Shown: piece by piece, positions 55,527-64,000 of the stretch | How positions within the stretch are numbered: position 1 is the stretch's first letter | Layout of the letters: each line of letters starts with the position of its first letter | Source: Spinacia oleracea | Taxonomy: Eukaryota > Streptophyta > Magnoliopsida > Caryophyllales > Amaranthaceae | Direction: 5' to 3' | DNA length: 64,000 nucleotides | NCBI RefSeq assembly: GCF_020520425.1 | Contig: NC_079491.1 | Location: 29,937,449-30,001,448 of the forward strand | Program-made: the position numbers and the translations under genes | Notes under the pieces: generated by a model | What the model saw: only the letters and a program-made list of their open reading frames with translations | What the model was told of the DNA's origin: nothing | Database searches by the model: none

Positions 55527-56930
55527 TGAAGAAAATATGTCCTTCAACCAATGTGCATTAGTCTAATACCAAGGTTCAGATTAATTACGAACAATTAATT
55601 CAGTGAGATCAAGTGATCGGAACAGCTGGCTGGAGCAATGCTTCCGATCAGTGAGTTCTAATCTATATTAGGCTCACAGCTTACTCTTCACTGAACCTAT
55701 AAGGTCACACCATTGGCATGTAACAGATCATCGGATTAAATGAATCGGAAATTCATTTATTAACTTTTCAGGAATATAGTTCGGAAAAACATAAATATAC
55801 GATATGACGTTGGATCGGAATCGTATATCGTATTGAGTATATTCGTAAGCTAGGCGAAACGAATAATCGTATCGTACGACGATGAATTGTCAAGTACTAT
55901 ACGATAAACAATCGCCGTAAGGCATTGGACGCGAATACGAGAAGGCAACGCTGCTGGCCCGACGAACCAAGCGCGCAAGGCCCATCAGACGCAGCAGCGC
56001 GCCAGCGCGCAACGAGCAAGGCAAAAATCCTTCGGCTAGGCGCGCGCGGATCAGCAACAGCACACACAGCACGGCCCAAGGCCCAGCGCCTGTGTGGCTG
56101 TGCGCGTATGGGCTTGCGAGTAAGTGTTGGTCGGTCTTGGCCTTGTGCCTTGGCCGGTTGGTGTTATAACCGAAAGGTTATATATAACACTAATCCACCC
56201 TTATATATGTTTTTCAATACACTTTAACCTAATCTGTTTCTAACCTAAACATAGAGAAAACCTAAAATCTCCGTGTGCCTCCCGTTAGAAGTGTTCTTCC
56301 CAAAAGCAAACAATCTTGAGTGACTTCTAAGCCATCGATCTCAAGACGGATCTGAACGTGTCGGTGAACCAAGTAGAGGAACGACATCTGGAGTTCTTGT
56401 TTGTGTTCGTGATTCATTGAACTAGGGAAAACACGCTACAGATGTAAGTATTGCTTAATCTGTACTTTATACATGCTTCATGGCTTTGGGGTTATTCCGC
56501 TATTATGTTTTATATTTAACTGTAAACCCCTATAGTGCTATCATGAGCTACATGTATTCAAAGTACTTATTAGCATGTTTTATATGTTTGTGATTATTGT
56601 CGAATTTTTCTGAATATTTTCGTGAATTGTTTGAATTTTTCTGGGTTATTGGATAAGTCGTAGAAATTAATTCTCGGAAATTAGATTTTTCTGACCCTAA
56701 TCTTATTGGAAACGGCGTTTTAAGATCAATTCGTGAGAACATAATCTAAAAAACAGGCCCGGAGTTCAAGTTTTTGGACATTTTTGTTAATTAATGAATT
56801 AAATCGTTAAATTTGGAAACTTTTTCAATTAATTGCTCCATCTAATGAACTCGGAATTAATTGAAATTTTTCTCAAATAACGGGTATCATTATAGGCGTT
56901 TGGTATTTTATTTTTTTCTCAAATAACAGG
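55527..56930 (+). mobile_element. LTR retrotransposon remnant (LTR plus start of internal region)
   Basis: Starts TGAAGAAAATATGTCC and shares several blocks with the solo LTR at 42579 (TTCAGTGAGATCAAGTGA, CACAGCTTACTCTT.ACTGAACC, the GGCTTTGGGGTTATTCCG region). At about 56530 a degenerate primer-like TGCTATCATGAGC follows, then AT-rich internal sequence that stops being recognisable near 56930. No ORFs of retroelement type. Confidence 0.55.
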
Positions 56931-57111
56931 GAACTACAAAAAGTGTTCTCTATACTTGCGGGAAACGTTCTTCTATAAGTATCGAACAAGGTCCAATAAT
57001 ACATATACTTATTTAATTAAAACGAACTCTAGCCATTGTAATAATTAACCACCATTAAACTAAGACATATATTATTGAGTTGTAGTCTGAATTTGAAGTG
57101 ATAGGTGTAAA

Positions 57112-60100
57112 TCAGTCAGTATCTACAATCAGAATGCGAGAACAATCAACTCCAGAAACTTGTTCTATAGCTTCATTAAATGATACTTCCGGGTATACTA
57201 TTACACTGGACTTGATAACCTTGACCATGTCGAAATTTGCTAGGGCTGCAAGATCATTGGAAGATGCTGCAATTTTCTCAGTGTAATCGACTATATCTAT
57301 CAGCAGAAAAGCTATGGTTACAATTGGTACCATTTGTAGTAACTGGTCGTCCGAGTTTAAGGAGGTTGATTTTATGTAAGTTTTGAGGCTTTCCATAGCC
57401 TCTTTTGACCTCAAAATGTGAGCATTCACTAAAGAGGAAGGATATGTCATTGCCCTAAGGCATGATCCTAGCTCTTTCAAAGTTTTGCTCGATTCCAAGC
57501 TTATTTTGGTGCATGCTTCTCTCATTTCTTCTTCAAAGCTTTGTGATATCTGTATCAAAATTGGCCGAGATTTATATATATAAAGAATTTTAAACCCTAC
57601 TTGTATTGAAGATGTAATGTTATTAAAAGAAATGAAAAACTAATTAACTAGCTTTGGTTTTTTAGTTTTGTAAGTCATATGATTTAGATTGAATAATGAA
57701 CTAAAAAATAATCGGTAATCATGTTAATTTTGAAAACTGACAACAAAACACAGGAAACTATTTTTTGTGGTTTTCATATTTTGGTTTTTTAGTTTTGTAA
57801 AAAACAGAAAACTGGAAACAAAAAATGATGCCGAACGGACCCTAAACTAGATAATTAATCGATTAGCTTTCACATCGTTCTAACCTCTTAACATACATAT
57901 GACATCACTTTTCCTACATAACTCTTGTAATTAAAAATGTGTTGCTTTTATTAGATGGATCCATTTTCATTTCAATAAAAGGTGTTTTGTACATCCTAAA
58001 TTATGGGAGTAAGTTTCAATTACGCATACCTCACCGTCATGGTTAAAATAGGCATTTAGAGAATCAATTTTGTAGGCACATTGCCTTGTGAGACCTCCTA
58101 ACTTGATATATTGATTCCATGGATGACGGTACATAAAATGGCCATGTCGGGGCTCCCACCTCGCCAAATTTGCCTGAAGAATATGCCATAATGAGTTCAC
58201 TATGGTGGCAAAACTTGCAAGATAATTTGTCATATTTTACTGACTAAAAACACGGGTTTTAAAAAAAGTGAAATATAGTACTCCCTTCGTATTTAATTAA
58301 AAGATACAGTTTAATCGGGGATCATGACATGCTAAAAATAGGAAGTTTTTTTTTAATTAAATACATCCGATTATAAAAAGTGTATCCTTTAATTAAATAC
58401 AGAAGGAGTACATGGACTATAACTTTGAGACGCTCGACTAGAAAAATAAGACTATAATTATGGAATAGTATTAGTAAAATGGGACCATTGGAAATATGCA
58501 TTCACACCGTACCAACATTTCCTCCATATGTTTGGAATTCAGAACACTTTTATAGGCTTGAGAAGATGATTTATTCTCATCCTTGGAATTATCTTCAACT
58601 TTTGTTAGCTTCACACATAAAGCTCCAAGTCCTGAAAATATTCTCTAGTCACATCAGTGTAATTGACATGCATTTATATTATAATTAATTAATTAGATTA
58701 TGTCCCGTACAGCACGATATCCAAAAATAATTATTTGGTCATGTCTTTGAAAAAATATTTAATTGAAAATATTTATCTCCTAAAGCTAATATATACTACT
58801 TTCGTTTCATAAAGATTTTTAAGGTTATTATTTGCACAAATATTAAGACAAAAGTGGTAAGTTGGTTGAATATAAAAAATTAAGAAAAATGTATAAGAAA
58901 GTGGGTGGGTGAAAGAAAATATGAATAAAGTAAGAGAAAGTGGGTGAAAATTGTATATACTAGATTAGGTCCCGTGTATGCACAAAGATTTAAAATTAGT
59001 TGACTAATTTTTTATATATAATATATTTGAATGAAATATTTTTCTCATTGCATTTATTGCATAATTAATAAATTTAGAACATATACTAATTTAATCATCT
59101 ACTACAGTACATAATAAGGAGTACGGAGTATGCAATTTTCGTTCTACGTATTACACATTTTATATGTTTTATATGCTAATTTGACCAAAATATTCGATAT
59201 ATTAATATGTTGGTTTGACCAAAATATAGAGTAAATATATTTTTCATTATTAATATAAAGATTTGATTAAAATATTAACAAAAAATCATTTTTAGCAAAT
59301 TCTTATTATGTAACATATATTATTTCAATAATCTATAAATAAATATTTTTTCCATACATAAGCAGTAAATAAAAAAGAATATGAAACAAATAATAAAAAG
59401 TAGAGATTTTTTAGGAAAATATCTTTTGGGCGGAATTTTTTTTTACAAACTTTTAGGAAAGACGGCTTAACGATTATACCACATTTATGCAATGGAACGA
59501 ATTAGTTATGCACTTAAACTAATTAGTTAATCACTGAAACCAATTAGTTAAGTATGAACTTCAATTAGTTAAGCAACGAAACCAATTAGTTATGCAACCG
59601 AACTAATTAATTAAGCATTGAACCAATTAGTTAAACAATGAAACTGATTAGTTAAACAATAAGATCAATTAGTTAAGATTTTATGAGTTTTAGTTAATAA
59701 TAAGTTTGTTCAAAAATAATAACTATTCGACTCATAATTTTTTTTTTACCTTAACTATTTTGTTATTCAATTAGTTATGATTTTATTACTTTTAGTTATG
59801 TTTTGAACTAGTTTAGTTAGTACCAAAAAAGTTGTCTAACCGTTATGCGGTCTTACACAAAAAAATTTGGAAAATTTTACACCAGGAAATGACACGTGTC
59901 ATTCTTGGTGTCTGTTTTAGTATAATGTAATTAATAGATTGTGGGTATGTAAGAAGGATAAGGTAGTAAATTTTCATGTCCAAAAATATAATAAAGCAAA
60001 ATGTAAAGAACATTATTAAACATACTAAAACGGAAAGTGTAAAAATAATTTTGAAACGGAGGTAGTAATTAATAAATCTTCAACATACTCATTTAATCAT

Positions 60101-62089
60101 CAATTTGCAATTTCCGTCCCGTATTACATATTTTATATGTTTAATATGCTAATTTGACCAAAATATTCGACATGCTTAATATGCTAATTTCACCAAAATA
60201 TTCTACATCCTTAATATGCTAATTTGACCAATATGGAGTAAAAATGTTTTGTGTTATTGATATGATGTTTGACTAAAATATTACCAAATCATCTATTATT
60301 ATCATACTTTATAATCCAATTTTTTTTCCACACTGCACGTAACTCGTCTATATAAAAGGGAGAGCAATTAAAATAAAATAAAGTGATTTATTTTTTAGGA
60401 AAGAGGTTTATTGGCGGGAAAGTTTTGCACCCGGAAATGATAAGTGACATTCCTAGTGTATCTATTTTAATATAATAAAGTACTCCGTAATAGACATGCC
60501 TTTTTTTGAGAATAAACTTCAAGAATGTTACGTTATTTTTGGTGCAAATGAGGCACAAGTGCAAATAAATTACAAATTGGGTTAGGGAATTTCAATCCGA
60601 GACCTATTGTACACAGGCTTTCGGTATTAACCACTAGGTCAAGACTTCATTGGTCGAAGAATGTTACGTTATAATTGGTGATTGACCACCAGCTAGCTAG
60701 ATGGAATGTAGGGACGTACCTTCTAAGAAGTGAGCAAGTTTTTCCATGTTAAGAGCAACTGAATTATGAAGCTCTTCACCAGCCCAAACAGGAAAGATAA
60801 AGATATTAATTAGCAAACAAATTAATGCACCAATTACAATGGTTGATAATCTCATGTGTGCCGTTTCTATGATATTTGTCTCTCCACGATACCCTGATAT
60901 GGTTATAAAACTATACGTCAATATGAATATCAATAATCCATTATCATATTGCGCCTTTATTATTGGGAAAAATCGTAAAAATGTTGAAGTTGCGCCTGCA
61001 ATTTAAACAACCAATTTCATATAATTAGTTAATTATAACTTGAATGACTAGAAACATGCATGAATGAAAGAATGTTTACCAATGATGAAGACAAATAATC
61101 CAATAACAACAGCTTCTCCAACCTTGTTACAAAGAATAGCCAAGTGATGTGTCCCAACTGTTAATCCAGCTGCGGTTAACGTAGCCATTACTCTATTTAA
61201 TCCCTTACCTAAAGTTGCCCCTGCGACGTAATAACATTGAATGCTGAATGTAAGCATTTATAGACACTAATTAAATTTATTTGTTATAAATTTAGTTGAA
61301 ACCCGATTAAAGTTAATGACATACTACCTCCGTTTCAAAAAGATCTTTACAGTTACTATTTGCACGAACTCCAATGCAATATTTAACTACTAATATATCC
61401 AATTTCGTACGTGAAAAATTATAAACATTTGATATTCTGAAAATATATACCGAGATCAATCTAACAATATCTCACATATAATGTTTTGATGTATATAATA
61501 GTGAGAATTTGTGGTCAAAATTTTTATACTTTGAACACATTTTCCAAAGTATAAAGAACTTTAAAAAATGGAGGTAATACGTAATACTCCTTACTAGTAC
61601 ATGTGAATATGGTCGTGATGATTGATCATGGAAAGTGGAAGCCAAATTTTATTTTTAATTTTCTTTGTTTTGTTGGGTGGACCTACTTTACAATTATTAC
61701 AGCTAAGTAGCTAAATAAATTAATTAATTAAACCATTATTGAAATTACCCAAAAGTGGTATATATCGTTCGTATACTATACTTACCAACAGTGAATTCAG
61801 AAAGAACAACCACGGTTACAACAGCCCACGTACCAGAATCACCAAAGCTATCATAAAGGGGTTGTAAATAGTAGAACAAAGACACCAAGGTTAGTGCTAA
61901 TCCCACTTTCATGGAATGAATAACCCTTCTCGGATCATCCATAGCCAACTTTTTTGTGATTGTTGTTATTCTATCGACATTTCTGTTTAACTTCTTCAGC
62001 GTGTCTTTAAGCCAAGACAATAAGCGAGCTACAAGGCTAGTTTTATTGTTAACATTGTTACCCGCTGTAGCAGGTGGCAACGACACCAT
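57112..62089 (-). CDS. ALMT-3: aluminium-activated malate transporter-like, six exons
   Basis: Complete ALMT anion channel gene. Exons (minus): 62089-61786, 61220-61080, 60995-60720, 58631-58513, 58173-58030, 57549-57112; every intron is GT-AG and the phases (1,1,1,0,0) give 473 residues. Hallmarks: [63 protein letters not shown]...HPW. The N-terminus is about 30 residues longer than in ALMT-1. This copy has the most introns of the three and probably the ancestral structure. Introns carry Stowaway-like MITEs (58281-58408, 61328-61574) and Helitrons (58960-59938 and a fragment); coding sequence is untouched. It lacks the HIAIKI-type tail of ALMT-1. Confidence 0.93.
58281..58408. mobile_element. 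Stowaway-like MITE in ALMT-3 intron 4
   Basis: 128 bp with inverted ends CTCCCTTCGTATTTAATTAA / TTAATTAAATACAGAAGGAG and TA on each side (58279-58280 and 58409-58410). Typical Stowaway (Tc1/mariner) structure. Confidence 0.9.
58960..59938 (-). mobile_element. Short Helitron in ALMT-3 intron 3
   Basis: On the minus strand it starts TCTATTAATTACATTATAC (59938) and ends ACACGGGACCTAATCTAG (58960), between A and T. The hairpin is weak (GTGCATACAC). Its 5' region resembles the 3.3-kb Helitron (AGTATA...GACACGTGTCATT). 979 bp, non-coding. Confidence 0.65.
59497..59685. repeat. Minisatellite inside the Helitron
   Basis: About nine degenerate units of 20-23 bp built on AATTAGTTAAGCAATGAAACC. Confidence 0.8.
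60065..60490 (-). mobile_element. Truncated Helitron fragment in ALMT-3 intron 3
   Basis: Repeats the ATATGCTAATTTGACCAAAATATTCGA part of the neighbouring Helitron three times and ends with a matching 5' region (TCTATTAC...AATGTCACTTATCATTTCC on the minus strand). The 3' hairpin/CTAG end is not seen. Confidence 0.5.
61328..61574. mobile_element. Stowaway-like MITE in ALMT-3 intron 1
   Basis: About 247 bp with ends CCTCCGTTTCAAAAAGATC / AAGAACTTTAAAAAATGGAGG, flanked by TA. The inverted repeats are imperfect. Confidence 0.65.
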
Positions 62090-63061
62090 AGTTTTTGTAT
62101 AAGCAAAAATGAGCTCTTTTGGAGAAGCTGAGGTAGCTAGGTTAATTTCTTTGCAAATTTTGTAAGTTGACAGACTATATATATATTGTACTGCCCGAGT
62201 GAGTGAAAGTTGATAAACTCCAAGCTAACATACACACGTACTATTTATAAGGGGAGATTATGGTGCATGGGTTGAAACTTGAAAGTCTTGAAACTTGAAC
62301 ATATTTACTTTGTATTAATATTCTTTTGGCCTTTTTTGTTCGTAGTACTCCACTACTCCGTAGAAGAAAATAAGTCTATGAGTGAAAGGTCATTGGCTCA
62401 TCATCATGTCACATATTAAAATTTTATTGTACCATATGTACGTATGTACAAGAAAATTATTATTTAGCTTGACTTTTTCACTTTCACGTCTTAATCTCAA
62501 GCAAATGAGCAATTACGATGCCAATTCTTTTGAAGACTAATTACTCAACCCGATGGGCCGAGGTTTGACTTTGATAAAAGACAAGCTTGGTTAACAAAGG
62601 TTATTTGGACGGCAAGCAAGGATGGGGTTACCGACATGTACTCCTACCTGTTCCGATGTTAAAACAATGGACTTCGATTGAAGGCCCTATTTGTTGATGT
62701 GGAAGATCTTGTTTGCTTGAATGAGTTGTGTTCGAATTTACCTGCACAATGAACATTGTAACTGGTCTCGGGGGTATTCCGAGGAAAGCCCCTCCGATGC
62801 CTAATTAAGAACGATACTCGGATTCTATAGAGAGTTCTCTAGAGAGTAGTCTTAAGGCGATAAATTGGACGTACGTTGATGTGTGAGTCTTGACGGCTTA
62901 TTTATAGTGTTTGTATAGTAAATGCCCCATAGGTCATTTATTACTTGTTGGGCATTGGGCCTTGTTGATGGATGAATAGACTTTAAAGGGGTAAAGTGGC
63001 TTGAATGTTGTTGTTTGGAGCCATTGGGCTTTTGGGCTGTTGGCCCAATTGGGAGCCCAAA
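62090..63061. other. ALMT-3 upstream region and LTR-like fragment
   Basis: 62090-62500 is the probable promoter side of ALMT-3. From about 62640 to 63050 the sequence (ACCTGCACAATGAACATTGTAAC..., TCTCGGGGGTATTCCGAGG) has the look of an LTR leader or TRIM-like repeat, but no ends can be defined. Confidence 0.35.
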
Positions 63062-63250
63062 CACTAGTGAAAAAAATACCTGTTGAGGGGGGCATTTTGG
63101 GTTTATTGAGGCGAACAAGGCCCGCTGCGACAGACGTAGCTTCAACAGCTCAGTGATCTGTTGAGGCGGGCTTTGTTCGCCTCAACAGGTGATCTGTTGT
63201 GGGGGCTTTCAAAAGCCCGCCTCAACAACCTCTACAGAAACGCGAAAAAT

Positions 63251-63342
63251 AAGGACCTGTTGAGGGGGGCATTTAAGAAGCCCGCCTCAACAGCCTCCTC
63301 TGTTGAGGCTCACTTCTTAAATGCCCCCCTCAACAGGTCCTT
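63251..63342. repeat. Perfect 30-bp inverted repeat in the CACTA subterminal region
   Basis: Arms 63251-63280 and 63313-63342 are exact reverse complements; the 32-base loop itself contains a smaller inverted pair (CCTCAACAG / CTGTTGAGG). It could form a long hairpin in DNA or RNA. Confidence 0.95.
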
Positions 63343-63564
63343 ATGAAAGTCTGCCTACAAAACAAATTCATGGGCAAGTAGACAACGGGTAGGTTGTGTA
63401 TACATTATGTCTTGTTTTTTTATATTAAGGGCAAAATGCTACAATTGGCCATTTACAAAGCTATACCTAAAATAATGGCCTTATGGTATTACACCTAACA
63501 TGCAAAACAATCCCAAATCAAACCTCACCTAAAAAAACAACCCAAAAAAAAATCATAACTCACC

Positions 63565-64000
63565 AGTTCTACGCACTGATCTGCACAGCTCAGATCAGAA
63601 CTGTGCAGATCAATGCACAGAACTGATCAGAACTGACCAGTTTTGTGCACTGATCTGCACAGTTCTGATATGAGCTGTGCAGATCAGTGCACAGAACTGA
63701 TCAGAACTGACCAGTTCTGTGCACTGATCTGCACAGTTCTGATCTGAGGTGTGCAGATCAGTGCATAGAACTGATCAGAACTGACCAGTTCTGTGCACTG
63801 ATCTGCACAGTTCTGATCTGAGCTGTGCAGATCAGTGCACAGAACTGATCAGAACTGACCAGTTCTGTGCACTGATCTGCACAGTTCTGATCTGAGCTGT
63901 GCAGATCAGTGCACAGAACTGATCAGAACTGACCAGTTCTGTGCACTGATCTGCACAGTTCTGATCTGAGCTGTGCAGATCAGTGCACATAACTGCACAG
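63565..64000. repeat. 74-bp palindromic tandem repeat
   Basis: Units start at 63565, 63639, 63713, 63787, 63861 and 63935: five full units and one partial at an exact 74-base period. Each unit is a 24-base arm (AGTTCTGTGCACTGATCTGC plus CACAG-type end), a 12-base centre, the reverse-complement arm, and a 14-base spacer. The final unit diverges near 63990, so the array may end there. Confidence 0.95.

Larger units (their letters stand above)
63062..64000. mobile_element. CACTA (En/Spm-type) transposon end, continuing past the window
   Basis: Begins CACTAGTGAAAAAAATACC, the standard CACTA terminus. It is followed by subterminal copies of CTGTTGAGGGGGGCATT/CCGCCTCAACAG in both orientations (63080-63345). 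These include a perfect 30-bp inverted pair (63251-63280 and 63313-63342). The other terminus is outside the window and no transposase is visible here. Confidence 0.75.

Noticed and set aside
55890-56227. ORFs on both strands, Ala/Arg-rich
   Set aside because: Same situation as above, within the LTR remnant at 55527-56930.
58479-58688. A plus-strand ORF of 69 residues
   Set aside because: It is the antisense shadow of ALMT-3 exon 4 (58513-58631) with intron sequence on either side.
63565-64000. CRISPR-like regular spacing
   Set aside because: The units are near-identical over their whole length and palindromic, with no variable spacers, in plant nuclear DNA. It is a tandem satellite.

Overview
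The window is plant nuclear DNA. It has AT-rich intergenic sequence, GT-AG introns, plant gene families (an ALMT anion channel cluster and an HDA8-type histone deacetylase), and most of its length is layered transposable elements. Several details (degenerate 'actccgta' MITE-end motifs, the LTR families, the Sirevirus-type copia elements) suggest a Caryophyllales/Chenopodiaceae eudicot such as spinach, beet or goosefoot. That placement is an impression, not a demonstration.

Layout: 1-9049 is a young Sirevirus-like Ty1/copia element on the minus strand (element A; its left LTR is cut by the window edge). 10453-12881 is an intact three-exon HDA8-like histone deacetylase (minus). 13818-15812 is a five-exon ALMT gene broken by one extra base (ALMT-1, minus). 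17248-21979 is a decayed short-LTR copia element (B, minus, TSD GATAT). 22359-29618 is a full-length L1-type LINE with two intact ORFs, a poly(A) tail and a 16-bp target-site duplication (minus). 30345-36315 is a nest: a copia gag-protease relic whose LTR was hit by a Stowaway MITE, itself hit by a solo LTR and a 3.3-kb Helitron that holds a Tourist-like MITE. 37584-41089 is ALMT-2 (three exons, intact). 39317-40350 and 41812-44830 are hAT-like elements filled with short cggatcgga-type repeats; the second is split by a solo LTR (42579-43959). 44920-55113 is a second complete Sirevirus-like element (C, plus, TSD GTTAT). 57112-62089 is ALMT-3 (six exons, intact), with MITEs and Helitrons in its introns. 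63062 to the end is the edge of a CACTA transposon containing a 74-bp palindromic tandem repeat.

The three ALMT genes are paralogues in the same orientation, pushed apart by transposon insertions of about 20 kb each. They share splice positions but carry 5, 3 and 6 exons, so introns have been lost stepwise.

The most unusual signal is in the two related copia elements. Element C has a 728-nt segment between gag and protease with a consensus GTAAGT donor, a branch-point-like CTAAT, a pyrimidine tract and a CAG acceptor. Unspliced RNA would encode Gag with an added coiled-coil tail and a second zinc knuckle, ending 11 nt before the acceptor; spliced RNA would encode an in-frame Gag-Pol of about 1439 residues. 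Element A lacks exactly this segment, to the base, and has one continuous gag-pol ORF of 1434 residues. Element A therefore looks like a lineage born from spliced retrotransposon RNA. Both elements also carry a third ORF between pol and the 3' LTR, which I tentatively relate to the 'putative plant transposon protein' family.
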